A stretch of 64,000 nt of DNA from Kutzneria buriramensis (GCF_043575855.1 NZ_CP144375.1:4712001-4776000); one strand, 5' to 3'; counted from the first letter of the stretch, positions 8,567 through 18,655 are shown. Notes: generated from the letters alone by a model not told the origin. Program-made: numbers and translations.

Positions 8567-9444
8567 GGGTCGTCGTGCTCGGGACGGCCGCCGGCGGCGG
8601 CTTCCCGCAGTGGAACTGCGCCTGCGCGCTGTGCGTGCGGGCCCGAGCCGGCGAGTTGCCGAGCCGGACCCAGGATTGCCTTGCCGTCAGCGGAAACGGC
8701 TGCGACTGGTGGCTGCTCAACGCCTCCCCCGACATCCGCGTGCAGCTCCTGGGCTGCCCCGAGCTCGCCCCCGGTCCCGGCCGCCGCGACACACCCGTAC
8801 GCGGCGTGCTGCTCACCTCGTCCGAGCTGGACCACTCCCTCGGGGTGTTCTCCCTCCGGGAGGGCGGGGGCCAATCCCTTTACGCCCCAGCCAATGCGTT
8901 GACCGCGCTGAGCGAGGACCTCGGCCTACGGGGCGTCCTCGACCGCTACGCCGGCTGGTCGTGGCACGAAGCCGTTCCGGGGCAACCGTTCGAGCTCACC
9001 GGCGGCCTGACCGCCACCGCCCATGCCGTCGGCGTCAAACGCCCCAAGTACACCAGCGAGCTGCCGGGCCCCTGGGTCGTGGCCTACCGGATCCACGACC
9101 CGTCGACCGGCGGCACGCTGCTCTACGCGCCCTGCCTGGCGAACTGGTCCGCCGACTTCGAAGCCCTGCTCGACGGCGTCGACTGCCTGCTGCTGGACGG
9201 CACCTTCTGCTCCCCCGACGAGATGGGGACGAGCACCGGCGACGCCAAGGGCCAGTCCAGGATGGGCCACATCCCCGTCTTCGGCGACGACGGCAGCCTG
9301 GCGCACCTGGGCAAGTTCCCCGGCATGCGCCGGATCTACACCCACCTCAACAACACGAATCCTTTGCTGGACCCCGATTCCCGGGAGTCCGGCGGGCTCG
9401 GCGGCGTCGAGGTCGTCCCCGACGGGACGATCTTGGAGCTCTAG
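8563..9444 (+). CDS. pqqB: PqqB, metallo-beta-lactamase-fold PQQ biosynthesis protein
   Basis: The 293-residue protein starts at GTG 8563, overlapping the pqqE stop. PqqB is thought to hydroxylate the Glu-Tyr intermediate. Diagnostic features are LGTAAGGGFPQWNCACALC with the structural zinc Cys cluster near the N-terminus, NASPDIRVQL, LTSSELDHSLGVFSLREG, LDGTFCSPDEM, and MGHIPVFGDDGSL. The C-terminal YTHLNNTNPLL is also characteristic. It is the last gene of a pqqA-C-D-E-B operon; in many bacteria pqqB precedes pqqC. Its TAG stop is shared through the palindrome CTAG with the convergent regulator gene. Confidence 0.97.
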   Translation: MRVVVLGTAAGGGFPQWNCACALCVRARAGELPSRTQDCLAVSGNGCDWWLLNASPDIRVQLLGCPELAPGPGRRDTPVRGVLLTSSELDHSLGVFSLREGGGQSLYAPANALTALSEDLGLRGVLDRYAGWSWHEAVPGQPFELTGGLTATAHAVGVKRPKYTSELPGPWVVAYRIHDPSTGGTLLYAPCLANWSADFEALLDGVDCLLLDGTFCSPDEMGTSTGDAKGQSRMGHIPVFGDDGSLAHLGKFPGMRRIYTHLNNTNPLLDPDSRESGGLGGVEVVPDGTILEL

Positions 9445-12278
9445 GGAGACGACGGCCGCGACGGAACGTCGCCGATCGTCTGCCACAGCCGCTGCGCCCG
9501 TCGTCGGTGGTCGAGAGCCAGGTCATCGAGGCCGGCAGCGGCGGCCAGGTCGCCGAGCAGCTGCCAGCATTCGGCCTCGTCGTGGCGGTCGCCGTGCCGG
9601 TGGAACAGGTCCGCCGCACGCTCCAACGCCGGCACCGCCCGGTCCCGGTAGTGCTGACCGGCGTGCACGCGGCCGACCTCCAGCAGTGTGTACGCGGCGC
9701 ACCGCTCGTCGGCCAGCTCCTCGAACGTGGTCAGCGCCTGCCCCAGGCAGCTCAGCGCCGCGTCCGGGTCGCCGCGCCGGTCGTGCAGGCGGCTGAACCG
9801 CCGCAACACCACCGCCACCCGATGCGCGTCGCCGAGGGCCCGAGCCTGTCGCAGAGCCCCGTCGAACCAGGTCTCCGCCTCGTCGAGATCGCCCTGCACG
9901 AGCCGCATCACGGCCATCGAGCAGCACAGCTGCGCTTCGAGGTGCCGGTCACCCTCGGCGACGGCGATGGCCAGCGCCTGCTCGACCCGGTCGACGGCCT
10001 CCTCGTACCGGCCCTGGACCCGGCTCACCGTGCCCAGCATCGCGACCGACAGCGCCTCGCCGCGCTTGTCCCCGCGCCGGTGGCACAGCCCGATGGACGA
10101 CTCCAAATCCCTTGTGGCGTCCTCGAATTCGTCACGGTAGATGTGCAGCTGGCCCAGGCCGCGCAGCAGCACCGACGCCCCGCGCACGTTGCCGGCGGCC
10201 TCGGCCGCGTCCAACGCGATCCGGTGCCCGTGCTGCCAGTCCTCGTACAGGCAACGCTGGTCGTAGTACGTCACCGCGCTGGCCGCGAGCTCCCAGGCCA
10301 GCTCGTCCTGGCCCCAGTCCACGGCCAGTTTGACCGCGCCGAGGAGGGTGTCGCGTTCCGCGTCGAACCAGCCGACCGGGTCGGCCAGCAGCCGGCTCAC
10401 GCCGGGCAGCGGCCGGCGCGGCGCCGATCCGGGCGCGGCGATCAGCAGCCCCGCCGGCAGCCGGGCGGTGGCGTGCTCGGCCAGGTCGAGCCAGGCGGCC
10501 AGCACCCGGGTGATCGCCTCCCGCCGCTCGGTTTCCGGGAGCTGCGCGGCGACCTCCACCGCGCAGGTCCGGATCAGGTCGTGCAGGCGGTAGCGCGGCT
10601 GGCCGATGGCGTCGGTGGCGGTCAGCCGCACCAGGCTGGCGTCGACGAGCGTGTCCAGCACCTCGTCGGCGTCCGGGCGGTCCAGCAGCGGGCCGACCAC
10701 CCAGCCCGGCAGCGTGTACGCGCCGAGCAGGCCCAGCAATCCCAGCGCCCGCACGGCTTCCGGCGGCAGCAGCCGCAGGCTCAGCTCGACGCTGGCGCGC
10801 ACGCTGAGGTCGCCGATCCGCAGTTCGGCCAGCCGTCGGGACTCGTCCTCGATCCGTTCCCGCAGCACCCGCAGCGGCCAGGCCGGGCGGCCGGCAAGTT
10901 TGGCGCTGGCGATCCGGATGGCCAGCGGCAGATTGCCGCAGCAGTCCAGGATCGCGTCGGCCTCCGTCGGTTCGCGCTCGACCCGCTCCCGCCCGACGAT
11001 GCCCGTGAACAGCTCGCGCGCCTCGGCCGGACTGAGCACGTCCAGGTCGATGTGCCGGGTGCCGGGCAGTTGCGTCAGCAGCGTCCGGCTGGTGATCAAC
11101 ACCGCGCAGCCGTCGGCCCCCGGCAGCAGCGGCCGCACCTGATCGGCGTGACCGGCATCGTCCAGCACGACCAGCATTCGACGGTCCGCCAACAGGGACC
11201 GGTAGAGCGCGGCCCGCTCGGACAGGCTGTTCGGGATCGCGCTGCCGGCAATGGACAGCGCCCGCAACGCCTCGGCCAGCATCAGCGCCGGATCGCGCGG
11301 CTCGTCCGAGGTCGCCGCGAGGTTGAGGTAGAGCTGGCCGTCCGGGAAGGCGGCGCGGGCCCGGCGCGCCGCATGCGTGACCAGGGAAGACTTTCCGACG
11401 CCGGGACCGCCGACGATGACGGCCACCGGGGCCGGTCCGTCGAGCAGCCCGGCAACCTCGGCCAGCGCGTCGGCCCGCCCCACGAAATCCGGGACGTCCA
11501 GCGGCAGTTGGCGCACCGGCATCGCCATCACGGGATCGGTGGCCGTCAGGGACGGGTCGGCGGCGAGAATGCGTTGGTGCAGCGCCTGAATCGGCGGCGT
11601 GGGGTCGACGCCGAGCTCCTCGGCCAACGTCCGGCGCACCCGCTCGTACACCTGCAACGCCTCGCCCTGCCGCCGGCACCGGTAGAGGGCGATCATCAGC
11701 TGTTCGGCGACGTGTTCGTCGAAGGGCTGCTCGCGCTGGAGAGCTGTCAGCTCGTCGACGACCTCACGGTGCCGGCCCAGTTCGAGCTCCGCGCTCAGGC
11801 ACTGTTTCTGTGTGGCCACGCGCTTCTCGTTCAGCCGGGCCGCGTCGATCTCCAGGGCCTGGCTGGGAATGTCGACCAGCGCGCTGCCGCGCCACAGCGC
11901 CAGCGCGCACCGCAGCGCCGTCACGGTCTCGGTCGGAGCCGCGTGCTGTTCGGCCAGCCACTGCTCGAACTCGAGAAGATCGAGCTGGTCCGGGGTCAGG
12001 TGGATCCGGTACCCGCCGCGTTCGGTGCTGATCAACGTCGTCGGCGCGCCGCAGGCCGCGAGGTTGCGGCGCAGCCCGGAAACGGCGTCCTGGACCTGGC
12101 GAATCGCGGTGGCCGGCGCGTCGCGGTCCCACATCACGCCGACGAGCCGCTCCATGGCCACGACCGCGTTCGCGTCGATCAGCAGCGCCGCCAGCACCTT
12201 GGCCTGCCGCGGGCCGTCCAGCCGGACCTCGCGCCCGGAGATCTGGGCATGCAGCGGCCCCAGCACGCCGAATCTCAT
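9441..12278 (-). CDS. SARP-family transcriptional activator with NB-ARC and TPR domains
   Basis: A 945-residue AfsR-type regulator starting at ATG 12278 (MRFGVLGPL) behind GGGGGA; the ATG five codons upstream is less well placed. Domains in order are: an OmpR-like winged helix (about 1-90), a bacterial transcriptional activation domain (about 95-240), an NB-ARC ATPase with P-loop GGPGVGKSS (about 285-305) and VLDDAGH Walker B, and a TPR array (about 620-930). SARPs recruit RNA polymerase to direct heptamer repeats. Just such a repeat set lies 29 bp upstream in the divergent direction, so the neighbouring small secreted-protein gene is the likely target. Its 3' end overlaps pqqB by 3 bp; a role in PQQ control is not shown. 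Confidence 0.93.
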   Translation of the reverse strand: MRFGVLGPLHAQISGREVRLDGPRQAKVLAALLIDANAVVAMERLVGVMWDRDAPATAIRQVQDAVSGLRRNLAACGAPTTLISTERGGYRIHLTPDQLDLLEFEQWLAEQHAAPTETVTALRCALALWRGSALVDIPSQALEIDAARLNEKRVATQKQCLSAELELGRHREVVDELTALQREQPFDEHVAEQLMIALYRCRRQGEALQVYERVRRTLAEELGVDPTPPIQALHQRILAADPSLTATDPVMAMPVRQLPLDVPDFVGRADALAEVAGLLDGPAPVAVIVGGPGVGKSSLVTHAARRARAAFPDGQLYLNLAATSDEPRDPALMLAEALRALSIAGSAIPNSLSERAALYRSLLADRRMLVVLDDAGHADQVRPLLPGADGCAVLITSRTLLTQLPGTRHIDLDVLSPAEARELFTGIVGRERVEREPTEADAILDCCGNLPLAIRIASAKLAGRPAWPLRVLRERIEDESRRLAELRIGDLSVRASVELSLRLLPPEAVRALGLLGLLGAYTLPGWVVGPLLDRPDADEVLDTLVDASLVRLTATDAIGQPRYRLHDLIRTCAVEVAAQLPETERREAITRVLAAWLDLAEHATARLPAGLLIAAPGSAPRRPLPGVSRLLADPVGWFDAERDTLLGAVKLAVDWGQDELAWELAASAVTYYDQRCLYEDWQHGHRIALDAAEAAGNVRGASVLLRGLGQLHIYRDEFEDATRDLESSIGLCHRRGDKRGEALSVAMLGTVSRVQGRYEEAVDRVEQALAIAVAEGDRHLEAQLCCSMAVMRLVQGDLDEAETWFDGALRQARALGDAHRVAVVLRRFSRLHDRRGDPDAALSCLGQALTTFEELADERCAAYTLLEVGRVHAGQHYRDRAVPALERAADLFHRHGDRHDEAECWQLLGDLAAAAGLDDLALDHRRRAQRLWQTIGDVPSRPSSP

Positions 12279-12306
12279 TGTTCCCCCGGCCACCCCGACC
12301 TCGTCC

Positions 12307-12349
12307 TAGGACGAATCTAGGACGGGCCCAGGACGCCTGTCCATAGCGT
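12307..12349 (+). promoter_or_regulatory. SARP-box promoter: three 11-bp-spaced heptamers plus -10
   Basis: TAGGACG occurs at 12307-12313 and 12318-12324, and CAGGACG at 12329-12335, each spaced exactly 11 bp (N4 gaps). The last repeat ends 8 bp before TAGCGT (12344-12349), a TAnnnT -10 element. This is the geometry described for SARP-activated promoters such as those of ActII-ORF4 and DnrI. It points toward the gene starting at 12412. Confidence 0.7.
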
Positions 12350-12411
12350 CGGCGGGCACTCCGGCCTGCGGTGACGCGCGGCCGACCGGACGACCACCGA
12401 GAGAGACGATC

Positions 12412-12795
12412 ATGGGATTCGCGACCGCGCGACGAGTCGGCGCCGTTGCCGCGTTGGTCTGTCTGGCGGCAGGGATCACGACCCTGCCCGCCGACGCCAG
12501 CGTGGCCCCCACCTCGTTCGCCTTCGACAGCGCCTGCCAGGCCACCGAGTTCACCGAGCTGCACACCGGCCCCGACGGCCGGCTGCACGACTTCATGTAC
12601 ATCGATCCGACCGTGAACGCGAGCAGCTGCGAATTCGCGATCGTGGACATGAGCAACTGGAGCTACCGCTACGGCCCCACGCACAGCGGCGCGGAGAGCC
12701 GTGGCATCTATGACGGGCCCGGGAACAGCCTCGCCGCCTGCGTCGAGGACGACGCCAAGTTCACCTCCGGCTGGACCTGCGGGCCCACGAACTGA
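12412..12795 (+). CDS. Small secreted protein of unknown function
   Basis: A 127-residue protein starting at ATG 12412 after a GAGAGAGA-type site. A Sec signal peptide is evident (Arg-rich start, hydrophobic core about residues 10-23, Ala-x-Ala-type cleavage near PADAS). The mature part of about 98 residues has four Cys residues (SAC, SSC, AAC, TWTC), enough for two disulfides. It is rich in acidic and aromatic residues, and I recognise no family. The SARP-box promoter upstream and the divergent SARP gene suggest that it is the regulator's dedicated output. An extracellular enzyme inhibitor or small bacteriocin-like protein would fit the size but is not supported by motifs. Confidence 0.75.
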   Translation: MGFATARRVGAVAALVCLAAGITTLPADASVAPTSFAFDSACQATEFTELHTGPDGRLHDFMYIDPTVNASSCEFAIVDMSNWSYRYGPTHSGAESRGIYDGPGNSLAACVEDDAKFTSGWTCGPTN

Positions 12796-12808
12796 CCCAA
12801 CGCCCAGA

Positions 12809-12829
12809 CTTGAGTCGACCCGACTAAGG
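12809..12829 (+). promoter_or_regulatory. HAIR-like HspR operator, copy 1
   Basis: CTTGAGT-N7-ACTAAGG matches the HAIR consensus CTTGAGT-N7-ACTCAAG perfectly in the left half and at five of seven positions in the right. It lies 67 bp upstream of dnaK, whose operon encodes HspR, the repressor known to bind HAIR. Confidence 0.7.
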
Positions 12830-12860
12830 TTTGTGCGTTGAGCTCAGCGGTGCGTGCATA

Positions 12861-12881
12861 GTTGACTCCAGGATGCTCAAC
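12861..12881 (+). promoter_or_regulatory. HAIR-like HspR operator, copy 2
   Basis: GTTGACT-N7-GCTCAAC has five of seven matches to each HAIR half-site with the correct 7-bp gap. It is also part of a perfect AGTTGA/TCAACT inverted repeat (12860-12882). It sits directly before the dnaK ribosome site, where a bound repressor would block transcription. Confidence 0.55.
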
Positions 12882-12895
12882 TCTGGAGGGTGGCC

Positions 12896-14513
<1,618 letters not shown>

Positions 14514-14521
<8 letters not shown>

Positions 14522-14786
14522 CACCACGCCCGTGTACTCGATCTCGGCCGCCGCCTCGATGGTCGGCCTGCATCCGCAGACGCTGCGCACGTACGAGGCG
14601 CACGGGCTGGTGCGGCCCTACCGTGCCGACAACGGGCAGCGCCGGTACTCCCCGCGCGACATCGAGCGGCTGCGCCAGATCCGGGACCTGTCGCAGCGCG
14701 AGGGCATCAACACCGCTGGCATCCGGCGGATCATCGAGCTCCAGGAGCTGTTGCTACGGCTGCAAACCGCTCTCGGCGGCCGGTGA
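14514..14786 (+). CDS. hspR: HspR, MerR-family heat-shock repressor
   Basis: A 90-residue regulator starting at GTG 14514 within the end of dnaK. Its winged helix is the MerR type (VYSISAAASMVGLHPQTLRTYEAHGLVRPYRADNGQRRYS), and the helix RDIERLRQIRDLSQREGINTAGIRRIIEL matches HspR. HspR represses dnaK operons at HAIR sequences and uses DnaK as a co-repressor. Here it is paired with a lone short DnaK rather than the full dnaK-grpE-dnaJ set. The C-terminal tail is short. Confidence 0.92.
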
Positions 14787-14806
14787 GCTGTGGTTAGCTC
14801 CACCGC

Positions 14807-15451
14807 GTGCGTGTAGTCATCGCGGAAGACCTGTTGCTGCTTCGGGACGGCCTGATCCGGCTGCTGGAGGCGCACGGCTTCGAGGTCGTCGCCGCCGTCG
14901 AGTCCGGGCCCGAGCTGCTCGCCGCGCTCACCGAGCACAAGCCCGACGTCGCCGTCGTCGACGTGCGGCTGCCGCCCACCTTCACCGACGAGGGCCTCCG
15001 CTCGGCGATCGAGGCCCGCCGTTCCCGGCCGGGGCTGCCGGTGCTCGTGCTGTCCCAGTACGTCGAACAGCTCTACGCCCGCGAACTGCTCTCCGACCGC
15101 AGCGGCGGCGTCGGCTACCTGCTCAAGGATCGCATTTCTGATGTCAAGCAGTTCATCGACGCCGTGCGGCGGGTCGCCGACGGCGGCACCGCCATGGACC
15201 CCGAGGTCGTCGCCCAGCTGTTGACCAGCCGCGAACGCGACGCGCCGCTCGGCACGTTGACGCCCCGTGAGAAGGAGGTCCTGGGGCTGATGGCCGAGGG
15301 CCGCTCCAACGCCGCCATCGCCGCGCGCATGTTCGTCACCGAGAAGGCGGTGGGCAAGCACACCAACAACATCTTCGCCAAGCTGGGCCTGCACCAGCAC
15401 GAGGACGACAACCGCCGGGTGCTGGCCGTGCTGGCGTATCTGAACGGCTGA
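14807..15451 (+). CDS. NarL/LuxR-type response regulator (orphan)
   Basis: A 214-residue two-component output protein starting at GTG 14807. The receiver domain (about 1-120) has the acidic pair Glu7/Asp8, phospho-acceptor Asp52 in VVDVRLPP and conserved Lys107 in YLLKD. The LuxR-type helix-turn-helix (about 148-205) starts LTPREKEVLGLMAEGRSNAAIAARMF. No histidine kinase is encoded next to it, so its sensor is elsewhere. The start is 20 bp after hspR; it could be read through from that operon, but nothing else links them. Confidence 0.92.
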   Translation: MRVVIAEDLLLLRDGLIRLLEAHGFEVVAAVESGPELLAALTEHKPDVAVVDVRLPPTFTDEGLRSAIEARRSRPGLPVLVLSQYVEQLYARELLSDRSGGVGYLLKDRISDVKQFIDAVRRVADGGTAMDPEVVAQLLTSRERDAPLGTLTPREKEVLGLMAEGRSNAAIAARMFVTEKAVGKHTNNIFAKLGLHQHEDDNRRVLAVLAYLNG

Positions 15452-15550
15452 TCCACCCGTTCGAGTGGCGTGGCAGGTAGGGTTCCACGCGGTGTGCCGG
15501 GAAGTCTGGTCGGCGAGGCGTTGTCGACCCCGGCGAAAGGCGTGCCAGCG

Positions 15551-17098
15551 ATGCAGAGCGTGGAGACGGTGCTCCTGCTGGTGGTGCTGGCGACCGTCGT
15601 CGCCGCATTCGCCCGGCGGCTGAGCATTCCCGCGCCGTCGCTGCTGGTGGTGGCGGGCGTGGTGGTCGGCCTGCTGCCCGGGGTGCCGGAGGTCCGAGCC
15701 ACTCCGGAACTGGTGAGCCTGGTCGTCCTGCCGCCGTTGATCTACGCCGCCGGCGAGGAGATGCCGTGGCGGGACCTGCGCGCGGTGTGGCGGCCGGTGA
15801 CGGTGCTGGCGGTGGGACTGGTGCTGGCGTCGGCCGGGGTCGTGGGACTGGTGGCCGCCTTCGTCGCACCACTGCCGGCAAGCATGGCCTTCGTGCTGGG
15901 CGCGGTCCTCGCCAGCACGGACCCGGTCGCGGTCAGCGCGCTCGGTCGCCGGCTGTCGCTGCCGCCGCGGATCCAAGTGCTGGTACAGGCCGAAAGCCTG
16001 TTCAACGACGCCACCAGCCTCGTGCTGTTCCGGCTGGCGGTGTCCGCGGCGATCGCCGGCGGCGCGGTGTCGTTCGAGTCCGTCGGCGGCGAGTTCCTGC
16101 TGCTGGCCGGCGGCGGCCTGGTGCTCGGGCTGGTGGTCGCCGGCGGCATCTGGCTGATCCGGCGGCGGACGGTGGATCCCGTGCTGGAGACGGTGATCGC
16201 GCTGGTCAGCCCGTACGCGGCGTACGTGCTGGCCGAGAGCCTCGGCGGTTCCGGCGTGACCGCCGTGGTGGTGTGCAGCGTCGTGCTCGGCGCGCAGACG
16301 CCGAAGATCACCACCGCGCACATCCGGCTCCAGGTCGAGGCCGTCTACGGCACGGTGATCTTCATCCTGGAGAGCGCCGTGTTCGCGTTGATCGGGCTGC
16401 AGCTGCCGTACCTCGTGCGGGCGCTGGCCGGCTCCGACCCCGGCTGGCCGTGGCAGGCGCTGGTGATCACCGCCGCGCTGATCGTCATCCGGTTCCTCTG
16501 GGTGTTCCCGCTGGGCTGGATCATGCAGCTGCGGCGCGGCAATCGCCGGGTCAACTGGCGTACGTCCACAGTGGTCTCCTGGGCCGGCGCACGAGGCGTC
16601 GTGCCGCTCGCCGCCGTGCTGTCCATCCCGCTGTTCGCCGACGACGGCGATCCCGTGCCGCAGCGGGACCTCGTGCTGGCGCTGGCCACCACCGTCATCG
16701 TGATCACGTTGGTGGCACAGGGTTTCACCCTCGCGCCGCTGGTGCGCAAGGCCGGCGTCGCCCGCACTCCGGCCGAGGCGCGCAAGGAACAGGCCATCGC
16801 CAACGTGCGGCTGGCCGAGGCGGGCCTGGCGCATCTCGAGCAGCTCTACGACCTCGAGACCGCGCCGCCGGCCGTGCTCGACCGGCTCAGACAGAGCCTG
16901 CTGGCGCGGATCGACCACGGCGACACCCCCGACGAGCCCACCGGGGCCACCTATCGACGGCTCCGGCGCGAGCTGCTCGCCGTGGAAATGGCCGAACTAA
17001 CCAGGCTTTTCGACGACGGCACCATCGACGACAACACGCGCCGACGGCTCCAGCGCACCCTCGACCTGGAGGACGCGCGCCTGAACGACGACTCCTAG
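15551..17098 (+). CDS. CPA1-family Na+/H+ antiporter
   Basis: A 515-residue integral membrane protein. ATG 15551 is preceded by GAAAGG and followed at once by the first transmembrane helix, so the upstream in-frame extension is unlikely. About 12 hydrophobic helices occupy residues 1-415. Family markers include LVVLPPLIYAAGEEMPW, LGAVLASTDPVAVSALGRR (the ion-binding Asp), QAESLFNDATSLVLFRLA, and SWAGARGVVPLAAVLSIP. A cytoplasmic tail of about 100 residues is partly helical. The role is exchange of monovalent cations for protons across the plasma membrane. The TAG stop is shared with the convergent hydrolase. Confidence 0.93.
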   Translation: MQSVETVLLLVVLATVVAAFARRLSIPAPSLLVVAGVVVGLLPGVPEVRATPELVSLVVLPPLIYAAGEEMPWRDLRAVWRPVTVLAVGLVLASAGVVGLVAAFVAPLPASMAFVLGAVLASTDPVAVSALGRRLSLPPRIQVLVQAESLFNDATSLVLFRLAVSAAIAGGAVSFESVGGEFLLLAGGGLVLGLVVAGGIWLIRRRTVDPVLETVIALVSPYAAYVLAESLGGSGVTAVVVCSVVLGAQTPKITTAHIRLQVEAVYGTVIFILESAVFALIGLQLPYLVRALAGSDPGWPWQALVITAALIVIRFLWVFPLGWIMQLRRGNRRVNWRTSTVVSWAGARGVVPLAAVLSIPLFADDGDPVPQRDLVLALATTVIVITLVAQGFTLAPLVRKAGVARTPAEARKEQAIANVRLAEAGLAHLEQLYDLETAPPAVLDRLRQSLLARIDHGDTPDEPTGATYRRLRRELLAVEMAELTRLFDDGTIDDNTRRRLQRTLDLEDARLNDDS

Positions 17099-18000
17099 GC
17101 CCCGATGTAGGTGAGCAGGAACTCCGCGACGCCGAGCACCGCCGCGGTCGACTCGGGGATGTCCGGCACGAAGACGTGCCAGAAGTGCATGAGGTCGGGC
17201 CAGACCTCCAGGTTCGCCCGCCCGCCGGCGGCCAGCACGCCGGCGACGAGGACCCGGGCGTCGTCCACCAGCACCTCGCGGTCGGCGGCGTGCACCATGA
17301 GCGGCGCCAGGCCGGCGAGGTCCGCGAACAGCGGCGAGGCCAGCGGCTCGTGGGGATCGGCCTCGCCGAGGTAGTCCGCCGCGGCGGCAAGCGCTTGCGC
17401 CCGGCTGTAGATGGGGTCGTCCTCGGCGAACTTCTCGTACGACTCGCCGCTGGCCGTCAGGTCGAACAGCGGGCTCAGACAGGCCGCCGCGGCCGGTTGC
17501 GGCAGGCCCAGGTCGCGGACCGCGAGCATGGTCGCCACCGCGAGTCCGCCGCCGGCGGTGTCGCCGAGCAGCACCACCCGGCCCGGCGAGTAGCCCTCGG
17601 CCAGCAGCCACTTGTACGCCTGCACGGCGTCCTCGACCGCCGCCGGAAACGGGTGCTCGGGGGCCAGCCGGTAGTCCGGCACCAGCGCCGGCATGCCCAT
17701 CACCGCCGCGAACTGCGAGGCGAAGCCGGCGAACGCCTGCGCCGAGCCGGCGCGGTAGCCGCCGCCGTGCAGGTAGAGCAGGACGCGGTCCATCGCGCTG
17801 CCCTGCGGGCGCACCCACACCGCCGGGCAGCCGCCCGCGTCGGTCTCGCCCGTCAGCACGCCGTCGGCCAGCGGAATCGCGCCCAGCGCCAGGTCCATCG
17901 ATTCGCGTGCCCGCCGCACGCCGTCCGCGCCAGCGGCCGGCTCGGGCCGGGGACTGGCCCGGATCGCCGTGAGCAGCGCCTCGAACTCGGGACTGGGCAT
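17095..18000 (-). CDS. HSL-family alpha/beta hydrolase with altered nucleophile
   Basis: A 301-residue protein of the hormone-sensitive lipase/GDXG family: HGGGY oxyanion motif (about 79-82), PDYRLAPEHPFPAAVED block, Asp in HAADREVLVDDA, and His in LMHFWHVF. The nucleophile elbow, normally GDSAGG, reads GDTAGG here. Thr148 therefore replaces the catalytic Ser, which usually abolishes or greatly changes esterase activity. The DNA reads ACC at this codon. It may be an inactive homologue, a binding protein or a Thr-nucleophile enzyme. The start is ATG 18000; the stop overlaps the antiporter stop in CTAG. Confidence 0.88.
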   Translation of the reverse strand: MPSPEFEALLTAIRASPRPEPAAGADGVRRARESMDLALGAIPLADGVLTGETDAGGCPAVWVRPQGSAMDRVLLYLHGGGYRAGSAQAFAGFASQFAAVMGMPALVPDYRLAPEHPFPAAVEDAVQAYKWLLAEGYSPGRVVLLGDTAGGGLAVATMLAVRDLGLPQPAAAACLSPLFDLTASGESYEKFAEDDPIYSRAQALAAAADYLGEADPHEPLASPLFADLAGLAPLMVHAADREVLVDDARVLVAGVLAAGGRANLEVWPDLMHFWHVFVPDIPESTAAVLGVAEFLLTYIGA

Positions 18001-18139
18001 CGCGTCATCTCTACGGGAGCAGGGAGACGAACCTACATCAGGGAGGTCCCAACTCCGTGACGCCCGTCACCGGGGCGGGCGGAAAGTCCGGTGACATCGG
18101 CGTGTTCGCTTGACGTTTCACGTGAATCACACACTCGGC

Positions 18140-18175
18140 TTGTCACTACCGAAAACACACCCCATAATCGGTAGT
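18140..18175 (+). promoter_or_regulatory. Sigma-70-like promoter overlapped by an 8-bp inverted repeat
   Basis: TTGTCA (18140-18145) and CATAAT (18163-18168) are spaced by the ideal 17 bp. Perfect arms ACTACCGA (18145-18152) and TCGGTAGT (18168-18175) span the spacer, one starting at the last base of the -35 and one at the last base of the -10. A dimeric repressor here would block polymerase. The antitoxin-like gene starts 18 bp downstream. Confidence 0.7.
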
Positions 18176-18193
18176 CGAGACGGGGAGGTAGTC

Positions 18194-18655
18194 ATGTCGG
18201 TGGCCGCCGAGAGGGAGCAGACCGAGCGGCTGCTGGCCAACGTCGAGGCGATCGAGGAGGTCGCCGGCACGCTGCCCAGCGGCGCGCCCGGCCGCGACAA
18301 GCTGTACGACGTCGCCGACGACCTGTTGGCCAGCGCGACGCCCATCCGCCCGGTCGTGGCCGCCGACCTGCTCGAACTCACCGAGAAGACGGTGCGGGCG
18401 TGGGCCAGCGAGGGCGTGCTGGTGGTCAGCGAGCAGGAGCCCACCATGCGGCTGGAGCCGCGCCGGGTGCACGAGGTGCTGCACCTGGTCCGGGAGATCC
18501 GCCGCATCGGCCGCACCCGCGGCCTGCTCGACGAGGTGCACCGCCGGCTGTCCGACCAGGCCCTGCTGGAACGCGAGGACCTGGCCGTGAGCCTGGAAGA
18601 AGTAGTGCGGGGCGAGGGAACGGTTGTGCGCCCGGGGACGACGATTCCTGAGTGA
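18194..18655 (+). CDS. Putative DNA-binding antitoxin-like protein
   Basis: A 153-residue protein starting at ATG 18194 behind GGGGAGG. The central segment (about residues 55-85, PVVAADLLELTEKTVRAWASEGVLVV) looks like a MerR/excisionase-type helix-turn-helix. It is flanked by a helical N-terminus and a Glu/Arg-rich C-terminus. The stop overlaps the following GTG start by 4 bp, and the promoter carries a palindrome suited to autoregulation. This layout is typical of type II toxin-antitoxin operons with the antitoxin first. I do not recognise a named family, so the role is inferred from context. Confidence 0.7.
   Translation: MSVAAEREQTERLLANVEAIEEVAGTLPSGAPGRDKLYDVADDLLASATPIRPVVAADLLELTEKTVRAWASEGVLVVSEQEPTMRLEPRRVHEVLHLVREIRRIGRTRGLLDEVHRRLSDQALLEREDLAVSLEEVVRGEGTVVRPGTTIPE

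Noticed and set aside
8610..12320. A 1,236-codon plus-strand open frame across pqqB and the SARP gene
   Set aside because: It is antisense to a clear SARP/NB-ARC/TPR gene, its product is Arg/Gln/His-rich low-complexity sequence, and high GC keeps such frames open.
18117..18126. TTCACGTGAA palindrome as a regulator site
   Set aside because: Only 10 bp, about 14 bp outside the promoter core, and not matching a site I can name; the ACTACCGA repeat explains the promoter better.
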